A stretch of 64,000 bases of DNA. Source: an uncultured Clostridia bacterium. GTDB lineage: Bacteria; Bacillota; Clostridia; Christensenellales; Aristaeellaceae. The stretch lies in the NCBI GenBank assembly GCA_934667105.1, contig CAKULG010000009.1:54652-118651 (forward strand), read 5' to 3'. Numbering within the stretch: the stretch's first letter is position 1; each line of letters starts with the position of its first letter. The notes under the pieces were generated by a model. It saw nothing but the letters and a program-made list of their open reading frames with translations, did not search any database and was not told where the DNA came from. Made by a program: the position numbers and the translations under genes. This document shows, piece after piece, positions 50,931 to 58,211 of this stretch.

Positions 50931-53000
50931 TTATTCTTTCACATTCATATGCAGCGTGGTGCGGCGCACCACGGGGTCCAGCAGCATCAGCAGGGCGGGC
51001 AGCGTGAAAATGACGCAGACCATGCTGATCAGCGCGCCCCGGGCCATGAGCATGCACATGGAGCGCACGATGTCGATGTTGGAATACACGGCCACGCCGA
51101 AGGTGGCGGCGAAGAGGCCCATGCCGCTGACGATGATGGAGGGCACGGAGGCGGCCAGCGCGGCGGTGATGGCGGGGCGCTTTTGCTTGCCGCTCATACG
51201 TTCCTCCTTATAGCGGGTGGTCATCAGGATGGCGTAATCCACCGTGGCGCCCAATTGGATGGTGGAAATGCAGATGGGCGCGATGAAGGGCAGCGATTGG
51301 CCCAGATAATGGGGCAGGCCCAGATTGATGAAAATGGCCAGCTCGATCACCGCAATCAGGATCACCGGCAGGGACAGGCTCTTTTCCACCAGCAGGATAA
51401 TCACGAACACGGCGATAATGGACACCGCGTTGACCACCTGGAAATCATGGCCGGTGGTTTCGATCATATCCTTCATGCAGGGGGCCTCGCCGATGAGCAT
51501 GCCCGAGGGATCGTATTTCTTCAAAATCGCGTTCAGGCTGTCGATCTGGGCGTTCACCGCGTCGCTGGCCACCTTGCAATTGGAATTAATCAGCAGCAGC
51601 TCCCACCGGTCGCTCTTGAGGATGCTGGTAATGGATTCGGGCAGAAGCTCCTCGGGCACGCGGCTGCCGATCACCGATTTGAGGCCCAGCACGTATTTCA
51701 CCCCGTCCACCTGCTCCATTTCCCGCATCATGGCGCGCACATCCCGGGCGGGCAGGCCCGCGTCGATGAGCAGCATATGGGTGGAGGCGATATCGAATTC
51801 TTCATGCAGCTTGCTGTTGGCGATGACGTATTCAATATCCTGGGGCAGGCACTGGCCCATATCGTAGTAAACCTCGTCGTTGGTTTTGCTGTAGCCGTAA
51901 TACGCCGGGGCGATAAGCAGCGCGAACACCGCCAGGAACACCGGGAAGGCCTTCACCACGCTCTGGGAGAATTTCTCCGTTCTGCGGATGAGGGGCTTAT
52001 GCCGGGTTTTTTGCAGGGGCTTATCGAAAATGAGAATCAGCGCGGGCAGCACCGTGACGCACCCGATCACGCCCAGCAGCACGCCCTTGGCCATCACCAG
52101 GCCCAGATCGCGGCCCATGGTGAAGCTCATGAAGCACAGGGCGGCAAAGCCCGCGATGGTGGTGATGGAGCTGCCCAGCACGGAAACGAAGGTTTCGTGG
52201 ATGGCCTGGGCCATGGCCTCCTCCGGGCTGGAAAGCTTCGCCCGCTGCTCGTTATAGCTGTGCCACAGGAAGATGGAATAATCCATCGTCACCGCCAATT
52301 GCAGCACGGCGGAAAGCGCCTTGGTGATATACGAAATTTCGCCGAAGAAATAATTGGTGCCCATATTCAGCAGGATGCTCAGCCCGATGCCCGCCAGGAA
52401 AATGAAGGGGGCCAGCCAGCTATCCAGCAGCAGCATCATCGCCGCGCAGGCGCAGGCCACCGCCAGGGCCACGTAAATGGGCTCCTCCTTTTCGCACAGA
52501 TCCTTCAGATCCGTCACCAGCGCGGACATGCCCGTCACAAAGCATTGCTTCCCCGCCAGGGCGCGGATCTGGCGAATGGCGTCCATCGTTTCATCCGCGG
52601 AGGTGGAGGAATCGAAAAACACGGCCATCAGCGTGGCGTCGCCGCGGTTGAATTCGCTGTAAATGTTCTCGGGCAGAATTTCCTTGGGCACGGAAATATC
52701 TGCAACGTCGTCATACCAGATCACGGAATCCACATGCTCCACCGAAGCGATTTTCGCTTTCAGGGCGGATACGTCCCGGTCGGGCATATCCTCCAGCACC
52801 AGCAGGGAAAACGCGCCCTTCCCGAAATCCTCCAGCAGCATGTTCTGCCCGATCACCGTGTCCATATCCTCGGGCAGGTAGGTGAGCATATCATAATTGA
52901 TGCGCGTGGCCGCCATGCCCAGCGCCGAGGGAATCGCCAGCGCCAGGGCCAGCACCAGAATCAGCACGCGGTGCTTCACCACCGCTTTGCACAGCCGCAT
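50931..53000 (-). CDS. MMPL/RND-family transporter
   Basis: A 689-residue transporter with twelve helices in two sets and two large extracytoplasmic loops. The typical MMPL segments are present: LAVTMDYSIFLWHSYNEQRA near 245 and GATVDYAILMTTRYKEERM near 580 (the conserved Asp-Tyr pair in the proton path). Bacterial MMPL proteins export lipids, peptides or secreted complexes. The start at 53000 follows AAAAGGGAGG. An in-frame GTG at 53030 overlaps the stop of the upstream DUF308 gene and is an alternative coupled start. Confidence 0.92.
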   Translation of the reverse strand: MRLCKAVVKHRVLILVLALALAIPSALGMAATRINYDMLTYLPEDMDTVIGQNMLLEDFGKGAFSLLVLEDMPDRDVSALKAKIASVEHVDSVIWYDDVADISVPKEILPENIYSEFNRGDATLMAVFFDSSTSADETMDAIRQIRALAGKQCFVTGMSALVTDLKDLCEKEEPIYVALAVACACAAMMLLLDSWLAPFIFLAGIGLSILLNMGTNYFFGEISYITKALSAVLQLAVTMDYSIFLWHSYNEQRAKLSSPEEAMAQAIHETFVSVLGSSITTIAGFAALCFMSFTMGRDLGLVMAKGVLLGVIGCVTVLPALILIFDKPLQKTRHKPLIRRTEKFSQSVVKAFPVFLAVFALLIAPAYYGYSKTNDEVYYDMGQCLPQDIEYVIANSKLHEEFDIASTHMLLIDAGLPARDVRAMMREMEQVDGVKYVLGLKSVIGSRVPEELLPESITSILKSDRWELLLINSNCKVASDAVNAQIDSLNAILKKYDPSGMLIGEAPCMKDMIETTGHDFQVVNAVSIIAVFVIILLVEKSLSLPVILIAVIELAIFINLGLPHYLGQSLPFIAPICISTIQLGATVDYAILMTTRYKEERMSGKQKRPAITAALAASVPSIIVSGMGLFAATFGVAVYSNIDIVRSMCMLMARGALISMVCVIFTLPALLMLLDPVVRRTTLHMNVKE

Positions 53001-53026
53001 GTTTTTTTCAGCCTCCCTTTTCTTCG

Positions 53027-53617
53027 TCACTTTTCGTCCTCAATCCAATATTCCGCTTCCTCGGGCCGCTGATGGCGAATCACCTTCACCGCGAAGAGCG
53101 CCACGCACAAATTCAGCGCCCCCTCGGCCACCAGGCTCACCCCCAGCAGCGCCGTCAGCACCCGGGCGCTGGCCGCCGGCCGGAAGGCCAGCACCGCGCC
53201 GATGAGCCCCGTGCAGATCGCCAGCCCCAGAATCAGCCCCCAGGCCGGAAGCCCGAAGCGCCGCGCGTCCAGCGCCGTTTGCAGCTTGCACAGCGCGTCC
53301 ACCAGCACCGCCAGCCCCAGCATCAGGCACAGAAAGGCGATCGCCCGGTCCGGGTTGCACAGCACCGCGGCCCCGATCACCAGCAGCAGGATGCCCTCCG
53401 CCAGATCAAATTGAAAGGCCAGGCGGTACAGATCCTTCGAAAAATATCCAGCCAGCTTGACAAGGCCGAAAACCAGCAGCAGAATTCCGCCCGCCGTGCC
53501 GATCACCGAAACCGATAAATCCCCCAGCGTCAGCAGCAGCGCGCCGCCTACGCAGAACAGCAGCGACGTTACGATATACGCGATCTTCGCCGCGCGAATC
53601 AGCTTTGTGGAACGCAT
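53027..53617 (-). CDS. DUF308 (HdeD-family) membrane protein
   Basis: A 196-residue protein with six predicted helices in three pairs, matching DUF308/HdeD (ILLLVFGLVKLAGYFSKDLY, AIAFLCLMLGLAVLVDALCK). E. coli HdeD is linked to acid resistance; the biochemical role is unknown. The start at 53617 follows ACGGGGGTG. It is first in the MMPL operon and is driven by a promoter that diverges from the DtxR-type regulator gene. Confidence 0.83.
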   Translation of the reverse strand: MRSTKLIRAAKIAYIVTSLLFCVGGALLLTLGDLSVSVIGTAGGILLLVFGLVKLAGYFSKDLYRLAFQFDLAEGILLLVIGAAVLCNPDRAIAFLCLMLGLAVLVDALCKLQTALDARRFGLPAWGLILGLAICTGLIGAVLAFRPAASARVLTALLGVSLVAEGALNLCVALFAVKVIRHQRPEEAEYWIEDEK

Positions 53618-53661
53618 TCTTTTCACCCCCGTTTTTTCGCGCCCCTCTCAAGCGCAAGGGA

Positions 53662-53690
53662 AGTATACCAGCCCCCGCCCCCGCTTCCAA
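53662..53690 (-). promoter_or_regulatory. Promoter of the DUF308-MMPL operon
   Basis: TTGGAA (53690-53685) and TATACT (53667-53662) with a 17-base, very G-rich spacer on the minus strand. Confidence 0.65.
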
Positions 53691-53771
53691 TGGTTATTTC
53701 CCCCTCCATGCCCGTTTTTTGGGCACACGCCCCCGAATGCACAGGAAGGCGAGGGAGAAATGGAAAAGAGA

Positions 53772-53792
53772 GAATTGAACGAGTCAACCGAA
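53772..53792. repeat. Module B fragment
   Basis: GAACGAGTCAACCGAA is the inverted form of TTCGGTTGACTCGCTC found in module B at 6.75 kb. It lies in the divergent promoter region and shows how small remnants of the family persist. Confidence 0.55.
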
Positions 53793-53806
53793 TATATTAT
53801 AAAACT

Positions 53807-53835
53807 TTTACTTGCATTTTGGGGGATTGTATGCT
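53807..53835 (+). promoter_or_regulatory. Probable promoter of the DtxR-type regulator gene
   Basis: TTTACT and TATGCT with a 17-base spacer, 34 bases before the ATG. Moderate match only. No clear operator palindrome was found. Confidence 0.45.
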
Positions 53836-53868
53836 AACGTAAACGGAAGAAAGAAGGTGAGCCCCTGA

Positions 53869-54258
53869 ATGCGAATTTTGGAATCGTCGGAAGATTATTT
53901 GGAAGCGATGTTAATTATGAAGGAGCGGTACGGCTACATTCGCTCCATTGATATTGCCAACGAATTAAACGTAACGAAGCCCAGCGTCAGCTATGCCACA
54001 AAGCGCCTGCGGGAGAACGGCTACATCACCATGGACAAGGAAGGGCTGATTACGCTCACGCCCTCCGGCATGGCGATTGCGGCGCGGATTTATGAGCGCC
54101 ACAAGACGTTGACCGCCTTTTTCATCCGCCTGGGGGTGGATGCGGAAACCGCCCGGGAGGACGCCTGCAAGGTGGAGCACGATTTAAGCCAGCAGACCTA
54201 CGAGGCCATGAAGCGCCACGCCCTCCAGGCCATGGAGCAAGAAAAGAAAAGCGAATAA
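53869..54258 (+). CDS. DtxR/MntR-family metal-dependent repressor
   Basis: A 129-residue regulator with a winged helix (about 20-65, IDIANELNVTKPSVSYATKR) and a dimerisation/metal domain. Ligand positions read Asp9 and Glu12 (SEDYLE), His78, Cys100, Glu103 and His104. Asp9 is the MntR-like residue, while Cys100 is the DtxR-like one, so manganese versus iron cannot be assigned. There is no SH3-like C-terminal domain. It is divergent from the DUF308-MMPL operon, which it might control. AGAAGGTGAG lies before the ATG. Confidence 0.88.
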   Translation: MRILESSEDYLEAMLIMKERYGYIRSIDIANELNVTKPSVSYATKRLRENGYITMDKEGLITLTPSGMAIAARIYERHKTLTAFFIRLGVDAETAREDACKVEHDLSQQTYEAMKRHALQAMEQEKKSE

Positions 54259-54297
54259 AGGGCCGGGGCGCCGCCCGAAAAGCGCGCCCGGCAAAGC

Positions 54298-54355
54298 AAA
54301 AAAGGCCGCGAGCTTGCCCGGAGGACGGGCGCAGGCTCGCGGCCTTTTGCTTTGA
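54298..54355. terminator. Strong terminator after the DtxR-type gene
   Basis: AAAGGCCGCGAGC and GCTCGCGGCCTTT form a 13-bp stem, with an inner GCCCG/CGGGC pair. It has A-rich and T-rich flanks, so it may act in both directions. Confidence 0.85.
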
Positions 54356-54365
54356 TTTCGCGGCT

Positions 54366-54428
54366 CTATTGAACGACGGATTTGTAATAGCTGCCGAAAT
54401 TGGCCAGCGCGTCGATAATGGGCGGCAT
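54366..54428 (-). pseudogene. Possible gene remnant (20 codons)
   Basis: An ATG-to-TAG frame encoding MPPIIDALANFGSYYKSVVQ, which reads like the C-terminus of a larger protein. A module-B-like repeat fragment (CGGTTGTTTCGGTTGAC at about 54433) begins immediately upstream, as if the rest was lost with repeat insertion. There is no ribosome-binding site. I cannot name the parent family. Confidence 0.3.
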
Positions 54429-54432
54429 AACT

Positions 54433-54710
54433 AATCGGTTGTTTCGGTTGACTTGCAGGCGCCTGAGAAAGCCGATTGAGGCTGTGGAGGGGAAAACGCT
54501 CTGGTGAGCGCCCCCTTTTTTGCCGGCGGAGAAACAATCTGATTTCTTGTTTTTTTGCCTTTACCCAATCGGTTTTCTTGGAAGGGGTTTGGGGAAACCG
54601 TTCTTTGGCCTCCAAAGAATGGTTTCCCCAGATTATTTCCCTTCCGGCTTTCTTGGAGGGGGTGCGGTGGAGGTATTCTTTGGAGGCCAAAGAATACCTC
54701 CACCGCATTA
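54433..54710. repeat. Modular repeat with B, A, F, A' and two T hairpins
   Basis: The order is a B fragment (TTGTTTCGGTTGAC), an A core (GAGAAAGCCGATTGAGG at 54464) and an F segment (CGCTCTGGTGAGCGCCCCC with a T run). Then come an A' arm (GCGGAGAAACAATCTGATTT at 54526 to AATCGGTTTTCTTGG), a T hairpin at 54590-54631 and a T hairpin at 54664-54706 (GGAGGTATTCTTTGG/CCAAAGAATACCTCC). Bases 54522-54646 are nearly identical to 56401-56526. The last T lies 15 bases from the stop of the GNAT gene. Confidence 0.85.
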
Positions 54711-54720
54711 TATTATAATT

Positions 54721-55188
54721 CTACAATTCCTTCCTCACCAGCACCACATCGTCGGTTCGCCGGGCGATGGAAAAGCCGTTTTTCAAAAACAGCTTCCAGG
54801 AAGGGTTGTTCGCGGCGATATCGTCATATAGGGCGGACAGGCCGTTTTCCCGTGCGGCGTCGCAGAGCAGCCGCAGCCCGGCGCCGCCGAAGCCCTGGCC
54901 CCGGTATTTTGCCAGCACGATTACATCGCATAGATACATGGCTTCCTGCGCGTCGTAATGATAGGCGATTTCCCCGATAAATGCGCGGCGCTCGGGGGCG
55001 TATAAATAGCGGTAATAGCGCTGAGACGCGGGCGCTTCCACCCACGCGCCATACCACGCCGTCCATCTTTCCCGGGGGAAGGGGATCGTTCCGCCCCAGG
55101 CGGCGTTGTAGGCCATGGTTTCCGCATCCGCAAGCAGCGCTTCCCGAAACCATAGCTCCTCCAGCGCCGGTTTGTATGCCGTCAGCAT
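54721..55188 (-). CDS. GNAT-family N-acetyltransferase
   Basis: A 155-residue enzyme. The acetyl-CoA site is VIVLAKYRGQGFGGAGLRLL (about 92-111) and the C-terminal part reads NNPSWKLFLKNGFSIARR. The YRGQGFG pyrophosphate loop is intact. Substrate is unknown. TCAGGAGGGCCGC precedes the ATG at 55188. It follows the metallophosphoesterase gene by 56 bases, and the pair is flanked by near-identical repeats. Confidence 0.85.
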   Translation of the reverse strand: MLTAYKPALEELWFREALLADAETMAYNAAWGGTIPFPRERWTAWYGAWVEAPASQRYYRYLYAPERRAFIGEIAYHYDAQEAMYLCDVIVLAKYRGQGFGGAGLRLLCDAARENGLSALYDDIAANNPSWKLFLKNGFSIARRTDDVVLVRKEL

Positions 55189-55244
55189 TGCGGCCCTCCT
55201 GAAAATGTTGTTCGCGGAGAAACGCGCCGGCTTCGCCCTTTCCC

Positions 55245-56069
55245 TCACGATACCTCGATCAGCTGCATTGTGCCGATGCCGGATACATACTGGGGCAGGG
55301 CTTCGGTGAGGCTTCCCGCATAATCATAATGAAGATGCCCGGCAAAAATCGCCTTGATAAGGGGGCAGGATTTGATGAATGCCGTAGTTTCCAGGGTTAC
55401 GGCGTCCGCCTTCTGCTGCCGGAAGTGATATTCGCTGTAGTCGCGCATGCATTCATCCGGGGTGGCCGCCAGATAGGCGCTTTCGCCCCGGCGGCGGGCG
55501 ATGCGGAAAAGCTCCGGCTCATAGAGGGGATTGTGCATCAGCAGGATGATTGGCAGGCCCTCCTTGGCCTCCTCCTTCAGCTTTTCCAGCTGCGGCCGGT
55601 CGAAGTGATAATAGGAATCGTCCATGGCGATGAGCTTGACCCCGTTGACGACCCGCGCGGCAAAGCGAATATCATTGGTGAAGGCCGCCTGAACGCGGGC
55701 AAGGCTCTGATTGCGGTAGGCCTCATCCTCAAACGCTTCGCCCACATAGAGACTGAATTCGTGGTTTCCGGCGGCGAAGAATACGTCGTTTTCGGCGGTG
55801 AATTTCTTCGCCGCATCAAGATTGGCCTCGGATACGAAATCGATGAGATCGCCGGTGTGAACGATGGTCAGGCCGTGGGCCTTGGCGTATTTCACGGCTT
55901 CGGCAAGATCGGAAAGCGCGGTGGGAAAAAACGCGCGCCGGGCGTTTGCCAGATCGATCTTGCGCTGATCGTTGCGCGCGTCGGCCAGCGGCAGATGTGT
56001 GTCGCTGATGTGCACCAGCGTGAAGGGCTTCGTCGCTCCGCAAACGACGGGGGTGTGCAGAATATTCAT
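55245..56069 (-). CDS. Calcineurin-like metallophosphoesterase
   Basis: A 274-residue phosphoesterase with the full metal set: Asp23 and His25 (SDTHLP), Asp74 (HTGDLID), Asn102-His103 (GNHEF), a His in LLMHNPLY and the final GHLHYDY. It most resembles cytoplasmic members with broad phosphodiester or phosphomonoester activity. AGGAGACACGCACAAG precedes the start. It is probably cotranscribed with the GNAT gene. Confidence 0.9.
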   Translation of the reverse strand: MNILHTPVVCGATKPFTLVHISDTHLPLADARNDQRKIDLANARRAFFPTALSDLAEAVKYAKAHGLTIVHTGDLIDFVSEANLDAAKKFTAENDVFFAAGNHEFSLYVGEAFEDEAYRNQSLARVQAAFTNDIRFAARVVNGVKLIAMDDSYYHFDRPQLEKLKEEAKEGLPIILLMHNPLYEPELFRIARRRGESAYLAATPDECMRDYSEYHFRQQKADAVTLETTAFIKSCPLIKAIFAGHLHYDYAGSLTEALPQYVSGIGTMQLIEVS

Positions 56070-56214
56070 CTTGTGCGTGTCTCCTCACGATTGATTGCCG
56101 CCGCGCGGCTTGCGAACCGCCGCCTGGCGTTTTTTTCATTTTATCATCAAGCGAGAACCTTGCCAAGCATATTTTGAAAATTTAGGAAGGGAGAAAATCG
56201 CGGATTTTTTTCCG

Positions 56215-56600
56215 CTTTCACTGTTTGCGGAGAAACGAGCTGATTTCTTGTTTTTTGCCTTTACCCAATCGGTTTTCTTGGAAGAGGTCTGGGGAGACCA
56301 TTCTTTGGCCTCCAAAGAATGGGTTTCCCAGATTATTTCCCCTCCGGCCTTCTTAGAGGGGGCGCGGGGGAACCGCTCTGATGAGCGCCCCCCCCTTTTT
56401 GCCGGCGGAGAAACAATCTGATTTCTTGTTTTTTTGCCTTTACCCAATCGGTTTTCTTGGAAGGGGTCTGGGGAAACCGTTCTTTGGCCTCCAAAGAATG
56501 GTTTCCCCAGATTATTTTCCCTCCGGTTTTCTTAGAGGGGCGCGGGGGAGGCATTCTTTGGCTTCCAAAGAATATCTCCCCGCATTATTACATATATAAT
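56215..56600. repeat. Modular repeat with two A' arms and three T hairpins
   Basis: Order: A' arm (TGCGGAGAAACGAGCTGATT to AATCGGTTTTCTTGG), T hairpin (about 56289-56331), F segment (CGCTCTGATGAGCGCCCCC), A' arm (56401 onward), T hairpin (56469-56510) and T hairpin (56541-56583). The middle part duplicates the copy at 54.5 kb with one mismatch over about 125 bases. The last T lies 29 bases from the stop of the first DUF1292 gene. Confidence 0.85.
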
Positions 56601-56611
56601 ATATAATTCCC

Positions 56612-56896
56612 TTACTCCTCGTCGGTTTCGTTTTCCAGGGCCTGGGCGATGGAGCGGGCCACCAGCTTTTCCAGCACGGCGGAGATAATATCCTCCTCCG
56701 CAGCCACAACGAAGGCGGGCGCGCCGTCGTCGCCGGGCTCGATGTGGGTCACAAGCAGCTGGCCGTCCTCCGCGTGCTCAAGCACGGCGTAGGTTTCCCC
56801 GGCGTAGGGCACCAGGGAATGCACGCAAAAGCGAAAGCGCCGCCCGTCCGGGGCGGCGACTTCCACCTGCGCGCCAATGAGGGCGTGCTCGTCCAT
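56612..56896 (-). CDS. DUF1292 protein
   Basis: A 94-residue acidic protein of the DUF1292 family (YAGETYAVLEHAEDGQLLVT core at about 31-50). It is one of two in tandem. DUF1292 genes often sit beside ireB and ruvX in Firmicutes and their role is unknown. Its ATG is contained in the TAATG junction with the upstream paralogue. Confidence 0.85.
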   Translation of the reverse strand: MDEHALIGAQVEVAAPDGRRFRFCVHSLVPYAGETYAVLEHAEDGQLLVTHIEPGDDGAPAFVVAAEEDIISAVLEKLVARSIAQALENETDEE

Positions 56897-57216
56897 TATT
56901 CGTCCTCGTCCTCTTCATCGATCATGGCCACGAACTGATCGAAAACCGCCTGGGAGATCTCGTCGTCGTCCACGGAAACGTAGATATCCTCGTCCGTTTC
57001 GGGATCCTTTTCGATCTTGAGGATCAGCACCTCGCCCTCCTCGTCGTCCTGCTCCTCATCCTGGGCCAGCATGAGCACCACATAGTCCTCATCCTGATAG
57101 TTGATGGTGGTCAGGTATTCGAATTGGCTGGTCACGCCCTCTTCATCCGTCAGTTCAATGATGCCCTCGGGCAGCTCTTCCTCGGGGATGTTGTTATTTT
57201 TCATGTCGTCCGCCAT
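56896..57216 (-). CDS. DUF1292 protein
   Basis: A 106-residue, very acidic paralogue of the next gene. It has the DUF1292 core FEYLTTINYQDEDYVVLMLA and ends in EEDEDE. The start at 57216 follows ACGGAGGAAC. The gene lies 66 bases after ruvX on the same strand. Confidence 0.88.
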   Translation of the reverse strand: MADDMKNNNIPEEELPEGIIELTDEEGVTSQFEYLTTINYQDEDYVVLMLAQDEEQDDEEGEVLILKIEKDPETDEDIYVSVDDDEISQAVFDQFVAMIDEEDEDE

Positions 57217-57281
57217 GGTATTGTTCCTCCGTTTATTCATTTCTATAAAAAACGCGGCGCGCCGGGCGGCTGCCGCGCGTT

Positions 57282-57695
57282 TTATCGGTTTGCATCCAGA
57301 TATTGCTGTAAAATCACCGCCGCGGCCACCTTGTCCACCGTGCCCTTGCGTGCCTCCCGGCGCATGCCCCCCTCGATGAGGGCCTCATGGGCGGAGACGG
57401 TGGAAAGCCGTTCATCCTGAAAGGCCACGGGCAGGCCCGCCTCCTCCAGCTTGGCGGCGAAGGCGCGCACCTTTTCGGCCTGAAATCCGGCGGAGCCGTC
57501 CATATTCAGCGGCAGCCCGCTGACTACGCCCACGCACCCCAATTCGCCGTATAGCCGGGCGACGTGGCGGCAATCGGGGCCGTAGCCCACCCGGGTGTAC
57601 ACGCTGTGTGGCGTGGCGATTAGCTGCGTTTCGTCGCTGACGGCAATGCCGATGCGGCGGTCGCCCACATCCAGGCCCAGCAGCCGCCCGCTCAT
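57282..57695 (-). CDS. ruvX: RuvX/YqgF family nuclease (pre-16S rRNA processing)
   Basis: 137 residues of the RNase H-like YqgF fold. Catalytic acidic residues are in LGLDVGDRRIGIAVSD, in FQDERLST and near the C-terminal DKVAAAVILQ. The family matures the 16S rRNA 5' end and is also named a putative Holliday junction resolvase. Its ATG overlaps the ireB stop (ATGA). Confidence 0.92.
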   Translation of the reverse strand: MSGRLLGLDVGDRRIGIAVSDETQLIATPHSVYTRVGYGPDCRHVARLYGELGCVGVVSGLPLNMDGSAGFQAEKVRAFAAKLEEAGLPVAFQDERLSTVSAHEALIEGGMRREARKGTVDKVAAAVILQQYLDANR

Positions 57696-57955
57696 CCGTT
57701 CAGCTTCCCCGCCACATAATAGCGCACCAACTCTTCCAGAATCTCATCCCGCTCCAGGCGGCAGATCAGGCTGCGCGCGCCGTCGTAGCTGGTGATGTAG
57801 GTGGGATCGCCCGTCAGCACAAAGCCGACCAGCTGGGTGATGGGGTCGTATCCCTTGGCCTGGAGGGCGCGATAGACGTGCGCCAGAATATCGGCCGCAG
57901 TTTCCCGGCCCTCCGGCAGGGGACGCAGCTTGGTGGTATCCATTCGATCGCTCAT
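57692..57955 (-). CDS. ireB: IreB-family regulatory phosphoprotein
   Basis: 87 residues of the IreB (DUF965) family, a substrate of PASTA-type Ser/Thr kinases in enterococci that controls cephalosporin resistance. The fold segment GYDPITQLVGFVLTGDPTYI and the end YYVAGKLNG are conserved. Thr7 and Thr8 lie in the region where the homologue is phosphorylated. GAGAGGAGGAGC precedes the start. ireB-ruvX-DUF1292 is a common Firmicutes order. Confidence 0.93.
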   Translation of the reverse strand: MSDRMDTTKLRPLPEGRETAADILAHVYRALQAKGYDPITQLVGFVLTGDPTYITSYDGARSLICRLERDEILEELVRYYVAGKLNG

Positions 57956-57986
57956 GGCGCTCCTCCTCTCTCTCCCTAACGCTTCC

Positions 57987-58015
57987 ATTATACATCATTT
58001 TCCTATTCCCCGCAA
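57987..58015 (-). promoter_or_regulatory. Promoter of the ireB operon
   Basis: A perfect TATAAT (57992-57987) with TTGCGG (58015-58010) 17 bases upstream on the minus strand, 32 bases before the ireB start. Confidence 0.7.
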
Positions 58016-58149
58016 GGCAAAAAAACCTCGGATTGCGTCAAAATATGGCGATGCGCTGGGCAGAAAAATGTAAATTCTTCGCGCCGCTTCGCCGGAGCGC
58101 GCATTCCAAATTTTTCTTCATCATTTTGATATAACGCATTTTTAAGGAA

Positions 58150-58200
58150 AAATTGCTCTGGCGCGCATCCCCTTTATTTGCCGGCGAAGAAGCAAGCCAT
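58150..58200. repeat. F and A' fragments after the AI-2E gene
   Basis: TTGCTCTGGCGCGCATCCCC and GCCGGCGAAGAAGCAAGCC are diverged F and A' remnants just after the stop of the AI-2E family gene. The rest of 58016-58150 shows no feature. Confidence 0.6.
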
Positions 58201-58211
58201 TCTCCCTCTCC

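Noticed and set aside
50160..53072. 970-codon open frame on the plus strand opposite the MMPL cluster
   Set aside because: Low-complexity His/Gln/Gly composition and no start signal. The minus-strand genes are clearly real.
54184..54708. 174-codon minus-strand frame through the 54.4-54.7 kb repeats
   Set aside because: Its sequence is simply translated T and A modules plus antisense of the DtxR-type gene.
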